Positions 11,012 to 22,677 of a DNA stretch of 64,000 bases are shown piece by piece. Under the pieces are notes generated by a model. The model made no database searches. It saw only the letters and a program-made list of their open reading frames with translations, and had not been told where the DNA came from. How positions within the stretch are numbered: position 1 is the stretch's first letter; each line of letters begins with the position of its first letter. A program made the translations under genes and the position numbers. The DNA is from Knoxdaviesia capensis (taxonomy: Eukaryota; Ascomycota; Sordariomycetes; Microascales; Gondwanamycetaceae), in contig LNGK01000012.1 of the NCBI GenBank assembly GCA_001510575.1, positions 1,251,980 through 1,315,979 of the forward strand, given 5' to 3'.

Positions 11012-13036
11012 ATGGCCGCGTTCATCTACTCCGCTACCCCTTTACCTCGAATCTACCGTGATAGTGATTTCCTCGATAAGTCAGTTTCGACCGCCGCTTC
11101 GCCGAGTGTGAGTTCCAAAACAGAGACGCGCCTACGTCGGTCAAACTCCACAACCGGAAGATCGTCATCAAAGAAACGCAGCAACCCTTTTCGCCATCAA
11201 CGATCGTCCAGCCACGATTCGACTATCCCACCGCCAGCGGTGCCAGTTCTCTCGTCGTCTAGTCTGTCTTCTTCAACTGGCGCCAGCGACGATCACGATC
11301 AGCACGAACCCCCTCCAGCATCACACGACATTCGTCACCGACAACCCCATTTCCATCGCCTCCATTTCTCTCACCCGAATCGCCTAGTCGGCCTCCGTCC
11401 AATCTCTCCTATCCCTCCGGTCCCTCCAGGTTCTCCGGTCCCTCCAGTGCTCTCGTTGCCACCGGCCTCTCCGCAGCTACCATCTCCATCTCTCGGCTCG
11501 CCGACGCCAACAACTCCCCGATCTCCTAACCCCTCAGCATTATCTGATTCAAGTACTGGCGTCTCCCTCCGTCCCGGGGCTTCTGAAGCCGGCAGCCACA
11601 CCTCCAACCCAGCGGATCGGCCCAAGTCTGCTTCCGCCAGCCAGTACAGCAAACGCGCTCGGAAACCCTACACGCTTTCCCACCCACCAGTCATGAATCA
11701 GTCAGCCTTTGGACCGGTCGTTTCCCAACGCGGACTTTATTCGGCCGCCGATCTCCGCCATATGATATCCGGATCCGACGAGGTCATCAAACCAGCCAAA
11801 TTTGTCAATGCCACTACGTCGTCACGGTCAGACAGCTTGTCAAGCAACTCCCTACAGACCTCCCGCAGCAAGAGCACTGTTTCTGCCGAGACCATGCCCA
11901 CGAATCCCTTCATCTTTAGAAACGGCCGCACCTTTCTCAATGACCCGACTATCCCATACCCCCTGCCCATTGATCTGGCAGAGCTTCACCGACAATCGCT
12001 ACGCACGCTCTTGTTGATCCAAGTGTTTCGTGTCCCGGTCTGCTCGCCGGGCTTGACGGCCCGGCCTCCATCCAAGGTGCTCGAGGTGGGCTGTGGCTCG
12101 GGTTTCTGGAGCATGATGTGCCATCGCTACTTCAGAGACCGCGGCCATGGGAACATTTCCTTCACTGGACTGGACGCAGCCCCGCTATCCCCGGCGAGCA
12201 GCTCAACACCAGCCTCCGCATCATCCGACTGCGCACCGCGCCCAGACCGCGACATGAATTGGCGCTTCGTCCAGCACGATATCCGATTCCCGCCATTCCC
12301 GTTCCCCGATAACGAGTTCGATCTAGTCATGGTTAAAGACATGAGCCTAGCTACAACGAATAAGCTACAGCCGCGCATTTTCGAAGAGTATATCCGCATC
12401 CTCAGGCCTGGTGGAACCTTAGAGATCTGGGACAGTGACCACACTATCCGCATGCTACGTCCACAGGTGCTTGCTGCGAATTCCGGCACTGGCGACGACG
12501 ATGAAGAGTATGAAGCTGCAGCAAGCCTCGGCGCATATGTCATGTCAGCGAATACACCGCTGTCACCTCCCTTAAACAAGTATCTTCTCGAGTTCAACTC
12601 GTGGCTCACTCGAGCCTTTGAGGAGCGCGATATCAGTCCAGTCCCATGTGCCCTGGTCGGCCACATGTTGTTGCAAGAGAACGACTCGCTGTGTGACGTG
12701 CGCTCCCGTCGCCTAGCCGTCCCCCTCAGCGAAGTGCGTTGGGAGCGGGACGGCGGCAGCGGCGTGGTAACAACCCGCAGTGGCCCCGCCCCCGGTGGCG
12801 GTCCCGAGCGACGCACAATCTCAGCCGGTCAGTCAGCGCTCCGGCGCACGGCGCTGACCACGGTGGTCCAGAAGATCCAGAACTTGGAGTCGGTGTTGCG
12901 AGACGTCAGTGGCAAGAGCCAGGACGAGTGGGATGTGTGGCAGGGCAAGATGATGAACGATTTGATGAAAGATAACGGGACGTCGTGGGGTGAGTGTCTG
13001 GAGGTCGGCGCGTGGTGGGCGAAGAAGCGTGGCTGA
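11012..13036 (+). CDS. SAM-dependent methyltransferase with long disordered N-terminus
   Basis: An intronless frame of 674 aa. Residues 1 to about 310 are Ser/Pro/Arg-rich and probably disordered. The Rossmann methyltransferase domain follows, with motif I VLEVGCGSGFW at about residues 356-366, an acidic post-motif GLDAA, a DIRFPPFPFPDNEFDLVM stretch (motif IV region) and RILRPGGTLEIWDSD (motif VI-like), as in Methyltransf_11/25 families. The C-terminus (about 600-674) ends with a conserved-looking SWGECLEVGAWWAKK segment. The substrate cannot be inferred: such proteins range from metabolic to regulatory enzymes. The start is the ATG after the C/A run, and the frame is open to TGA at 13034-13036. 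No intron is needed. The methyltransferase fold is secure, the biological role unknown. Confidence 0.88.
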   Translation: MAAFIYSATPLPRIYRDSDFLDKSVSTAASPSVSSKTETRLRRSNSTTGRSSSKKRSNPFRHQRSSSHDSTIPPPAVPVLSSSSLSSSTGASDDHDQHEPPPASHDIRHRQPHFHRLHFSHPNRLVGLRPISPIPPVPPGSPVPPVLSLPPASPQLPSPSLGSPTPTTPRSPNPSALSDSSTGVSLRPGASEAGSHTSNPADRPKSASASQYSKRARKPYTLSHPPVMNQSAFGPVVSQRGLYSAADLRHMISGSDEVIKPAKFVNATTSSRSDSLSSNSLQTSRSKSTVSAETMPTNPFIFRNGRTFLNDPTIPYPLPIDLAELHRQSLRTLLLIQVFRVPVCSPGLTARPPSKVLEVGCGSGFWSMMCHRYFRDRGHGNISFTGLDAAPLSPASSSTPASASSDCAPRPDRDMNWRFVQHDIRFPPFPFPDNEFDLVMVKDMSLATTNKLQPRIFEEYIRILRPGGTLEIWDSDHTIRMLRPQVLAANSGTGDDDEEYEAAASLGAYVMSANTPLSPPLNKYLLEFNSWLTRAFEERDISPVPCALVGHMLLQENDSLCDVRSRRLAVPLSEVRWERDGGSGVVTTRSGPAPGGGPERRTISAGQSALRRTALTTVVQKIQNLESVLRDVSGKSQDEWDVWQGKMMNDLMKDNGTSWGECLEVGAWWAKKRG

Positions 13037-13614
13037 AGCTGTCTCAAGACACTGGTCTCTTGGTGAGGGGCACCCAAATACAAGGGAGTGCGGGGCTGAT
13101 TTCGTGGTTTTTTTCTTTCTATATACTGACGACAATGAGCTTGGAGTTTGGGCATACTATTTTCTAGGGCATCTTTTTTTTTCTGTTATTCTTCTCTTGT
13201 CTTTGATCATTTTGACCTTCTGAGTCTGAACTTTGGTAGCTTTTATGGCTCGAGTTTTTAGCTATTTGCATCAATCATACCAATACTGAATTTTTATACT
13301 CCAGCTATGTGTGCCAGACGTGCGGTTGATTATGCACACCATTGCATTCTGTGTAGTCAGTTTTCCAATGATGGATCCAGTTGATATCCTATTCAAATAA
13401 CTCCATACAAATCTCATCCTCGAGATGTTTATTCGTGTACCATACACGCGTGTGGTTGTGTGTATGTTTACTTTTGGCCGACATCTCGCTTATCTAAACT
13501 CGAGCCAGAATTGCAACATCCGGGAAATTCCACTTGGACAGGCTGGTATATTATATCGAAAGCACAACGCACAGCCTACATCATCAATCAGGAGCATATT
13601 GTCCCATCGCCGTC
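13037..13614. other. Short intergenic spacer
   Basis: This is the 3' UTR of the methyltransferase gene (T-rich, about 13100-13300) followed by the promoter of the next + strand gene. No other feature was recognised. Confidence 0.6.
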
Positions 13615-14730
13615 ATGAGTCTAGCCGTATGCAGCTCGCGGGCAGCGGTGTGCCTCCGCCCCGCAAGCACGGCATCACGAGGGCCGATCTGCAGAACCTT
13701 CTCAACCGTCACGGCGGCCAAGGCCGCCCCGGCCAGACCTCCGAGGGAGGAGACCCGGTGGACGGGCCGGTGGAGGCTGACCGGGCAGTTCAACGCGACG
13801 CCATCGGGCAAGCTGATTCTGGACCGCATTGGTACGTGCATCAAGTGGGGGTGCAGCGCGCAGGACCTGGAGCTGGCGTCGCGGCTGGTGGAGCAGTTTG
13901 CGCGGTCGTGGCCAGATGCGTGGGCGGGAGCGTACGAGTTTTCGCGGATCCGGATGGCGAAGCTGCCGCTGAGTCTCCGGCCGGTCGGGGCCAGCTGGAC
14001 GATGCAGCAGCGCAAGCTGGTGCTTCTTCTCAACGGCGACTTGGAGCACAACCAGCTGTGGAACGACGTGATGGAGGAGACCGGGGCGAAATCGGCGGTC
14101 GCGGCGCAGGAGCTGACTGTGAATATCAGGCCGTACTGGGTACGCATAACCAACCGATGGAATTTCGAGGGTCTTGGGACGTTCCCTCGCCCTGTTCGTG
14201 TCTGCCAACTCTCAACATGTCTAACATTTCGGTGCTGTTGTTCTTAGTTTGAGCCCCAAGCATCTGCCGCAAGATGGGACACCTTGAAAGTGTACACCAA
14301 GATATCGCCGCTCACGTGCATTCCCCCACGGCGCATGAGCGACGAGGAAGAGCCGGCGGCGGCGGAAGCACCACAGCCGAGCGGGAAAGCGTACGTCGAC
14401 GTTGTGACGCTGGTGTACTCGTGCGAGGGCCGCATCCCGTTGGGCTCGGTCTGGACCCGCGTCTCGCTGCGGTCGGCAGCGGACCCGCTCCGCTGTGTCG
14501 ACATGGACGACCCGGCGGTGAAGGCGCTGCAGACCCGCTTGTTGCAGATGGATAGCGGGAACGGCAGCCCTCGCGGCGAGAAGCAGCGGCGGATGCGGAT
14601 TCTGGTTCGCAGGTTCATGGAGGACCTGGACCGGCTGGAGGAGGCCACGTGGAAGAATCCGAATGCTGTTGAGGATATGGGGAGTGCAGCACCGCCACCG
14701 GATGGTGATGCGGCGCCTGTAGAAGCATAG
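13615..14730 (+). CDS. Unknown protein with mitochondrial targeting-like N-terminus
   Basis: Exons 13615-14139 and 14248-14730 (335 aa). The 108-bp intron has GTACGC and TTCTTAG and is phase 0; splicing links NIRPYW to FEPQASAARWDTLKVYTKI. The ATG at 13615 is preferred over the upstream in-frame ATG at 13534 because it starts an Arg/Ala/Ser-rich presequence (SSRAAVCLRPASTASRG...CRTFSTV) with almost no acidic residues, typical of matrix targeting. The rest is a globular domain containing GRWRLTGQFNATPSGKLILD, followed after the splice by VDVVTLVYSCEGRIPLGSVW and an acidic/Pro-rich tail. I do not recognise the family. The context (a methyltransferase gene upstream on the same strand) says nothing about function. 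It is GC-rich relative to the spacers, as real exons here are. Confidence is good that it is a gene, low on role. Confidence 0.78.
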
Positions 14731-17700
14731 AACCGCACAAGCGCTATATATCGCGCAGTGTCCTCAGGGATGGTATCTGGCCGCGGTCATCTGTGGACTG
14801 TAATGTACATAGTTCGTGCTGTTTAGGGTTAGGGTTGGTGTTATGGGAAAAGCCAGTCGTCGGCCAAGACACAAATATGGCCTCTAGCGAGGCTTTTTTT
14901 ATGTGTAAACTGTTGTCCTTGTCGTGCTTGTGAGGTCAAGTGCCCTCGTGTCATATATACAGATCAGGGCGCACCGGGAACTTTTGCGGTGGTTGTCCGC
15001 AAGATACGCAACACTTCGAGAACATTTCGATGCAGAATTTAGCAGAATATTAAGGTGGAGATAGCCGTCGCACATTATTGCTTAATCGACAGGGAAACCA
15101 ACAATAAAAGACGAAATAGCTATTAATTACACCATCTCACACCTCCCTTCTCTCCCCAGGTGTTTCCCTACAAGCGTGCACCCGTCTGAGAGACTGAGAG
15201 GGGAGCTTTCTGCTCCGGGGAACAAAGAGGAGGGTAACACTTCTTACCAATCCGTTTACTCTTCGACTCAAACATAGTGTCTAGCATCCTCACCATAGTC
15301 TTGTCTCACAGTCACACTTCGACATTGAGCATTTAACCATACATCGTACACTTTCAATGTGACACCACAGTCGAGAGAAACATCGAGAGTGGGGGACTTC
15401 CGGATTTAGCTTCTGGAGGGAAGGTCCAATGGGAAGCCGACGCGGAACATTTGATATGCATATCTGTACCGTCGGCAGCCTTAGGCTAGAATAAAAAAGA
15501 GAATTCCTGTGCTGTGTGCTGTTCCAACCCCATCCCATCCCATCATGTAACTAGGCCATTTCCTATGTCAATCTCCGTCTACCGGTGCATCGCCAGTTCG
15601 AAGCACCGTGGCCTTGGCCTTGGCCGCTGCAACAGGGTACGGTCAGATGGTTTGTCGGGGTAGCAGTCTGGTAGACTTGTGGCGGTAGGTAGTGGGCGAC
15701 CGGGTGTTGAAGAGAATTCTTATCATCGGACGTCAGTCAGTTTCGATAACCTCGCCGCCGCACAGGCTGACCCGAGATAAAGAACCTAAATATCCCGCAA
15801 TATGGCACTCGCCAACGCAATGTGTGCAGTATCTCGTGTACAGTACTGTACAGTACAGTAGGTACTTCGCAGGGTGATGTAGTCTTTGCTGGGCGAATAG
15901 ATGACGGCTGATATGGGGATGCAATATGCGAGGGCAACATGGACAATTGAAGCTTGTTCTGTCAACTGCCGATCGCTCAGTGAGCGTGGGTGGTGGATGG
16001 CATCATTTTGTATTTCACAGGTCGACATCAGCAAGTTTTGCATCGCAGACTTGCCGCTGGATGTGTTGTACAAAAAGTGGCTTTCAGCCACCGACTCTAT
16101 AGAGGTGCGGTTGTGCAACACATGTTATTTTGCAGTCGGTGTAATGCGGATATTTAGAATCTAGGCAGATGGCAGAAATGCCATCGCGGATCCAGTTTCA
16201 ATGGGGGCACCCCGGAAGACGTCCGAGTGAAAGATGGCACCCATGGCAGACAGGAGAAGCGCGCGTCTTATCTATCTACTGATGGTATTTATGAGTACAA
16301 TAGACTGCGGATCCGGGTGAAGATTTTTCCTGTTCTGGTTTTCTTCATCTCCAGTGGAGAAGAAGCAAAAAAACACGCTGCTTTTGAGATGGGGGGCAAG
16401 ATCGCCAAGTCGGCGGGTCGGATCTGCCAAATTTAATTTTACTCCTCTATGGCCTATAATATAAGCCTATAACAAGTGGGAAAACAGAGGAAAAAAAAAA
16501 AAGATGGTCATGAGGAACAAAAGTCCCGGATTGGCAGACGCGGGTTCAGCCTGGAGGTAACATTGCATATTGGGTGGTTGGAAATAGTTGGTGGACATAC
16601 CTGGGTGAGTGAGGCACATGGGGGAATTAGTGGACTCTCTGTAGCGATCCTCCAGGCGTTGCTTGTATGGCGGGCGTTTTGCCATCGCGTGATGGTAGTC
16701 ATTATGGCGTGGTTTGGACGTCAATGTATTCATCGATGTTCTAGAGATAAACCTCTGATCGTGTTCTCGTTCAACGAGGTGGGAGTTAGCATCAGGATTA
16801 GGGTGCCGGAGCAGGCTTGTTCAGTTTCTTCGGTGTTTGCTCGGTGCCTCCACCCAGAGCCAAAATTTGGTGATCCAGGTTGTGCCATCAAGGACAGGGC
16901 TTCCCAGCCACTGACTTCTCGTTTTATTTGTAGAGGAACGACGGGATCAGGCGGGATGGGAGGCCTGGGGATGCGCCATGAACTGTGTGGGTAACTTAGA
17001 GCCAAGAAAGGAAGAGCTGGTACGGGATATGAACTCGTAGTGAGAACGGAAGAGTCTCCATGGTAGGAATGTTCAGAGAACAGTACAGTACAGTACACTC
17101 TCCCTCACCACCCCGGACACTGGGTGGCATAGGGATCGGAGAAACACAGAGTAAACGACGGGGAGTTACCGAGGTCCGGAAGGCGTAAATTCGGAGAGTG
17201 TGCGAGACCGCGACTACTTGTCCAGGCCCGTTGGGTAGTGTCCTGCATTGTATTTTAGCAGGTCTGAGGAGTCAGCCACACATACAACTTAATTCGAAAC
17301 ACCGGACAACTCTGCACTGCAGAGTGTAAGGGCGAGGTTCGTATGTAGCGTGTGAGTGACCCGTACAGCAAAGGCAAACGAATTTAGTGCCCAGCAATAT
17401 ACGAGCAAGTGTTCGCCTTGCATGCACAATTGGCTGCAAGACAACAACAAAGCCCTGGCCGGGCCCCTCTTTTTCATTGCTGGAAAAAGGTTCCGGTGCA
17501 GCCGCCCGGCCGAGTTAAATAGCGAACTGTAGTGGGTGGACAGGCAAAAAAAAGAAAAAAAAGTAAGCTTTTTGGTTGAGGATGGGTTACGGTCGGAAAA
17601 TAAAATTGACAAGAAGAGGAAAAAAAAATTCGCCTTCGTGTGCGCATGCAGGAGAAAAGAAAAATAGAACGAGGAATGGCAAGGAAGAGCCCTAGTCGGG

Positions 17701-19158
17701 GAAACCCACCCACGATTGGGGCTCAGAGAGCGGATTCGACAGACTGGAAGGATCTGGGAGTGACTGAGTGGAACGAACAGCCATTCATGCAGCTGGGCCT
17801 TGTTCAAGCACTTGCACGCACGTTTTGTGCGTTGAGATGGGGTACGTCGTGCCACCCGTTCCTACTCCCACTGACTTCTACAATGCGGCGTGGGAGAGAG
17901 CAATGCACGACCGGTATTGGGCCTTTTACAGCGCATGCGTGCGTGAGCGTCCGTGCCAGACATGACAAGACAAGCAAGCCAACGCCGTCGGACCACAAGT
18001 TTGTTTGGGCCAAGGACGACAGACAGACGTTCCTGCCATTCCTTGGTGCACCTTCCCTCCATGCAACATCGCATGTCATGTGCAGTGTAAGAAGACATCG
18101 CGACTCCCACTTCTGGAAAGCCTCAAGAAAGAAGAACCACTTCGCAACTGCATCTTAGCTAATCTAGGACTGACGCGCAAAATTGCCGAACCTAATCGAC
18201 ATCGCGAGGAAAAAATCCCCCCCCCTCCCCCCCTTCTCGTGCTCTTTCTCCACGGGCCTAATAAACCATCCACCCACCATCCACCCACTAAAAAAGCCAG
18301 CAGCACTCCAGGGACGCTAAAAACACGGCCAGGCGTCTGGTTCAGCCGCTTTTGCTGACACACCACCCCTAGACAGGCGAAATAATCTCTGGGTACATTT
18401 TTTTCTTCTTCTTTTCTAGTTCAACCTTTTTTCACCTCCCCCCAAACCCATTTTTGTGCAATTTTCCCTGCAACTGGCCTCGGCCTGTTCGTTCACACCC
18501 CCAATGTTGCATTTCTGCTTTGCGTTTCCTGGCTGCCTCTGATTTTCCATCATCTGTTCTCACATTTTGGCATTCTTCTTTCATTTCCCTTTTCACTCCA
18601 TTTGCCTTCCCGGTTTCCCGCCCTGTCTCGGGGGAACTGCTCACTTACATTCGAAACATTTTCATCATCGTGTTTGTTTGTTTGTTGTCATAGCCTCGTG
18701 TCAATTTATTCTGTCTTAATTTCTTCGTCGGCATGAGTGCGCTCGCTGCTTTCTGCTGCATTCTCCCCTCTCCCCTTTAGCGAGAGAATCCTTTGACGAC
18801 ATCGGGCCAACGAAACACCGGACCCGAATTGTTCCTTTTCTCCTCGACCCCCGAATCACTCCCGCCCCAACAACAACTGCCGTTCCCGTGGACTTCCGTT
18901 CCGGCACCGGCTGTTCCCGATTCTCCTTTCCGATTCTCCCTCCCTCCAATCCCCTGGAGACGAGAGCGACGGAGACATCTTTGGCCTCTCCTTTCTGTCG
19001 CTCTCGGTCTCCAGTTGTTGGTCTTGTGGTCGAATGCGCCGTGCCCGAGTTTTCCTGTCGACTACTCTCCTGAACCCCCGTCCTGACACCCGCGATCCTG
19101 AACGAGCCGCTGCCTTCGTCTTCTGACCTCCCCCCGGACCCGACGCAGTCTTTCCCGA
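14731..19158. other. 4.4-kb gene-poor spacer before acrB
   Basis: A short interstitial telomere-like run (TTAGGGTTAGGG) lies at about 14824-14835. The middle holds GTACAGTA-type short repeats but no supportable gene. From about 18200 to 19100 the + strand is very C/T-rich and is probably the acrB promoter and 5' leader. Open frames up to 188 codons (for example 17289-17855 minus) look like low-complexity chance frames. Confidence 0.55.
15835..15864. repeat. Palindromic GTACAGTAC cluster
   Basis: Contains the perfect dyad GTACAGTACTGTAC followed by further CAGTA units. A related CAGTACAGTACAGTAC run occurs near 17084-17098. Significance is unknown; it resembles short motifs scattered through other spacers of this window. 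Confidence 0.6.
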
Positions 19159-22100
19159 ATGCCGCCTCGTGGTTCAGCTTCCGGGAAACGCCTGTCTGCT
19201 GCTGCCGCCGCCGCTACTGCTTCTGCCTCTTCTTCAACCTCTGCTTCCAACTCTCGTGATGGCCTGTCCGTACCCGGCAAGCGAGTCTCGAAAAAGAAGA
19301 GCCACAGTCAACTAGACCCCGGCCCCGGCAGCAGCAGCAGTGGTGGTGGTGGTGGTGGCAGCAATGGCAGCGTTTTGGGGCATGGCGTGGCCCCGCCCTA
19401 CCGTGCTCCTCTCGACTTGTCTCACAACCACAACCACAGCAACAACCATAACAACAGCATCCCCCCGGTGCCTCCTCTCCCCACCGCCGCTTCTTCGCTC
19501 TCAACTACTTCTATCAACTCGGTCTCGTATCCAATTGCCTCCGCCGCCTCCGCCTCGAAACTGTCGCAGATCGCCACCGCCGCTTCCGCCCCGGCCAACG
19601 GCTCCGCAAACCTCCCCGACATCTCGCGCCTGACCGGCTCGGCACGACGCTCGTCCACTGGCACCTTCTCCGAGTCGTCCTCCGCCGACTCCCTCCCGCC
19701 TAGCCACCTTGCCCACCCCGCCGCCTACCGCCAGATCGACGTCAACGCCACCAAGAATGTCGACGTCCACCGGGACTCCGGCCCGCTCGAACTGGCCGCC
19801 ACCGTGCTCAAGGCCCTGCCGCTGTACGATACCCTCGCCATCCTCATCATCCTCATGCAGGTCCCGCCCATCACGCTTTCCGTCATCTACGCCCTGTTCA
19901 CCTTCCTCACCTTTGTGCCGCCCGTCACCACCAGCTCCGGCATGAACATCAACCTCGCCGAGATTTTTGACTGGAACACCACCATGCCGTCGCTGGTGAC
20001 CGTGCTGTGCGTTGATCTACTGACCCTGCTGTTCTGGCTGTTCCTCTGGCCTTCCATTCAACTGGTCGTTCTGGACCTTGCCAAGCCCGTCATTGCCGCT
20101 ACTCTCGGTGGCGGTGCCTCGCCGAACGACGGCAACACCTCGCGCAGCGTCTTCGCTTGCTTTCTTCTCGTCATCTCCACCCATCTTCTTAAGAACACGA
20201 AGCGCCACTGGGCTCATCTTCTCCAGATCTTCCCCATCCACCTGCAGCTTTCTCCGTCGTCTGCCTACACCACCAACGCCCTGTCATCCTTGGATCCCCT
20301 GGCCAGCCTTCCGAATCCTGACTTTAGTAGTGTTGCTGCATCTTTCTCGTCGTCAACCTCCGCCTCATCGGAGTCCTGGCTAAAGACCCTGCTCGCCATT
20401 CACATTCTCATGCAGGGCATTGTCCGCTACATTCGTGACTGGTATATCCGCCGGGAACGCAATAGCCTGTCGTCAGCCCAGGGCCTGAATGACCCCGAGG
20501 TCGGAAAGCCGTCGTTTGTCGCCGAGACTGCCCCTACAGACATCTCCTTCTCCACCCATGATCCCGAGAGCTCGGCCGCCACGTCTAGCAAGAAGCGCCG
20601 CAAGCAAAGCGCCCAGGTGCGCCTACAGCAACCGCTGTGGGCCGCACTTGCGAGCACCAAGATTGTCATGGTGAAAGAGTACGAGGTGTCCCGCGCCGCC
20701 GCCGAATCTGCAGACTCCAACGCCACTGGCGTCCATGATCTTGGCAACGCCCCCTTCAACAACCAACCCGACCAGATTTGGATCTCGTACATTGGATGTG
20801 ACGAGGTCTGCTTCAGCACTAGCTATTTTCCTAATCCCATTCAGCCCAACGATTACCTACGCCCCGACGACCTGCGAGGAGCCACCGCCAACGGAGGCAG
20901 TGGCCTGGCCGTCGATACGTCCAAGCCCTTCTTTGTCCGGATCAACAACGCTCACTGGCCGTCGACGCGAATAGTCCCTGTGAAATCTACCGACGCTGCA
21001 CCTTCCTCCTCCTTTTCCCAGAACCCTTACCCGTCAGGCACTCGCTGGACCGGCGATATCTACGGCCTGCGTCCCATGTCCAAGTATGTGTGCGAGTTTG
21101 TTGATAGCTCGACTGGATATGTTCTATTTGCAACCACCATCACTACCACCCGAGAGCCGACCCGCGACACGGAAAAGGCGCTTTCTGGAGCCACCGCGCC
21201 GTCGTCGCAGCGGTCCCTGCAGCCTGATTCGCCTGCCACCACGCTCAAAACCTCCATTGCCGTTGCCGATGCACGACTGCTGGAAGAGCGTGGCAAGCTC
21301 AAGACTCTGCGGAAAGAGTGGAAAGCTCGCGTCAACCAGCTTCGCAAGGATTCCGAGAGCACCGACAACCTCGTCGGTACTACCGGCGGCACCGATGAAC
21401 GCTACCGCAAGAAGATCCTTCAGCAGGAGATCCAGAAGACCCAGGCGGAGAAGGAGGCAATCGAGTTGGATGCCCAACTTGAGAGTGTATCGACCTCGGC
21501 GCCTAGCGGGCTCGAAGACCGCCGCAAGCAGATGGAGGAGCTGTGGTCTTCCGAAAAGAGCATCTTCGACCAAGCCCAGAAGCAGTTCAAGGAGCACCGC
21601 AACGCCGCCGACTTGGAGGTGAAGAGCAAGGAGTCCGACCGCCACCAGATGCGCACCAAGCGCAACAAGATTGCCACGCGCATCGCCAAGGTCGATGGCG
21701 AGCTGGCGAACATTGCCGATGCGAACGCGCGTGGCCTGGACGAGGCCGAGCGCCGCCGCCAGGAGCGCATGGCGTGGCAGCGCGACATCCTGGCGCGCGA
21801 GGGCAAGATGAACGAGATCCTGAGCAACATGCACACCATCAACGCGCGCAAGCAGGAGCAGATCAACCATGTCATCCAGCAGTTTGCCGTGTACCAGGGC
21901 CAAGCTGCGGCGGCTGCCGCTGCAGCCTTTGCGGCGTCGGCGTCGTCGCCGGTGGATCTTGCCTCGGGCGGCATCATGGCGTCGCCGCCGCTTGGCGGGC
22001 CGGCCCTGACCGGCGTGGCAGGCGTGCCTGGCGGCGGCGGCGGCGCGTCGACGTGGAACCCCAACCCGGCGGCGCCACCGCACTACCCAGCGGGCATGTG

Positions 22101-22677
22101 GTCGACCGGCGAGGCGCTGGCATCGATCCCGTCGCTGGCGTCCGGATCGCCTGCGACGACCATGTCTGTCCCTTCGACCGGCATCACCGTGCCGTCCATG
22201 TCGCCGTCGTCGATGTGGGCGGCGCCGCCGCCGCTGCCGCTGTCTATGCAGGCGGTTGCGAACGCGCCGCCGGCGCATGCGGCGCTGCCGGTTGGGCGCG
22301 GGCGATCGAGCTCGATGTTGAGCGACATGTCCGGGTTCACGCAGTCCAGCGGCGATAGCATCCCGCCCCAGCAAGTGTCAGCCCCCCCGAAACCGGCGGC
22401 GCAGCATCATGCGGCCGCGGTCTCGGCGAAGCACCATCCGCACGGCCACCACTACACTAATAGCCACCACGGTGCGCAAGCGCAGCACCATCACAAGTCT
22501 CAACTGCTCCACCAGAAAAACCACCACCACCACCACCACCACACCCAGCAGCAGGCTGTGTTCCCGCGGTCGCTTGTGATGCCGAATAAGCGTCTGAGCG
22601 ACGGGCTGGGCAACGGGTCGCTGTCGGAACACGGCAGCAGTGCGGGCAGTGGGAGAGATCCCTCGAGCCCAATCTGA
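19159..22677 (+). CDS. acrB: AcrB-type ubiquitination network signalling protein
   Basis: An intronless frame of 1172 aa starting MPPRGSASGKR. After a low-complexity Ser/Ala/Gly/Asn N-terminus there are three hydrophobic segments: about 213-260 (with LAILIILMQVPPITLSVIYA), about 276-317 (with LVTVLCVDLLTLLFWLFLWP) and about 329-347. A long coiled coil follows at about 700-910 (EERGKLKTLRKEWKARV ... NARKQEQINHVIQQF). The C-terminus is Ala/Pro-rich and has a His-rich stretch (about 1083-1133, including seven consecutive His). This layout matches Aspergillus AcrB, genetically linked to the CreB/CreD deubiquitination network and to carbon catabolite regulation and acriflavine resistance. It is probably a membrane-associated scaffold. 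It is longer than I expect for the family, mainly because of the low-complexity ends. The identity rests on architecture and the N-terminal/TM sequence style. Confidence 0.88.
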   Translation: MPPRGSASGKRLSAAAAAATASASSSTSASNSRDGLSVPGKRVSKKKSHSQLDPGPGSSSSGGGGGGSNGSVLGHGVAPPYRAPLDLSHNHNHSNNHNNSIPPVPPLPTAASSLSTTSINSVSYPIASAASASKLSQIATAASAPANGSANLPDISRLTGSARRSSTGTFSESSSADSLPPSHLAHPAAYRQIDVNATKNVDVHRDSGPLELAATVLKALPLYDTLAILIILMQVPPITLSVIYALFTFLTFVPPVTTSSGMNINLAEIFDWNTTMPSLVTVLCVDLLTLLFWLFLWPSIQLVVLDLAKPVIAATLGGGASPNDGNTSRSVFACFLLVISTHLLKNTKRHWAHLLQIFPIHLQLSPSSAYTTNALSSLDPLASLPNPDFSSVAASFSSSTSASSESWLKTLLAIHILMQGIVRYIRDWYIRRERNSLSSAQGLNDPEVGKPSFVAETAPTDISFSTHDPESSAATSSKKRRKQSAQVRLQQPLWAALASTKIVMVKEYEVSRAAAESADSNATGVHDLGNAPFNNQPDQIWISYIGCDEVCFSTSYFPNPIQPNDYLRPDDLRGATANGGSGLAVDTSKPFFVRINNAHWPSTRIVPVKSTDAAPSSSFSQNPYPSGTRWTGDIYGLRPMSKYVCEFVDSSTGYVLFATTITTTREPTRDTEKALSGATAPSSQRSLQPDSPATTLKTSIAVADARLLEERGKLKTLRKEWKARVNQLRKDSESTDNLVGTTGGTDERYRKKILQQEIQKTQAEKEAIELDAQLESVSTSAPSGLEDRRKQMEELWSSEKSIFDQAQKQFKEHRNAADLEVKSKESDRHQMRTKRNKIATRIAKVDGELANIADANARGLDEAERRRQERMAWQRDILAREGKMNEILSNMHTINARKQEQINHVIQQFAVYQGQAAAAAAAAFAASASSPVDLASGGIMASPPLGGPALTGVAGVPGGGGGASTWNPNPAAPPHYPAGMWSTGEALASIPSLASGSPATTMSVPSTGITVPSMSPSSMWAAPPPLPLSMQAVANAPPAHAALPVGRGRSSSMLSDMSGFTQSSGDSIPPQQVSAPPKPAAQHHAAAVSAKHHPHGHHYTNSHHGAQAQHHHKSQLLHQKNHHHHHHHTQQQAVFPRSLVMPNKRLSDGLGNGSLSEHGSSAGSGRDPSSPI

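Noticed and set aside
15580..15612. T-arm-like GGTGC...AGTTCGAA...GCACC
   Set aside because: No acceptor stem, D arm or anticodon arm can be placed upstream; not a tRNA.
16476..16994. 172-codon + strand frame
   Set aside because: No domain-like sequence, begins in a poly-A run, neighbours are non-coding.
17289..17855. 188-codon minus-strand frame
   Set aside because: Low-complexity Phe/Ser/Leu region from pyrimidine-rich DNA; no conserved-looking block.
21124..22374. 416-codon frame antisense to acrB
   Set aside because: Arg/His/Leu-rich shadow of a GC-rich Ala/Asp/Gly-coding region; the sense strand has clear membrane and coiled-coil features.
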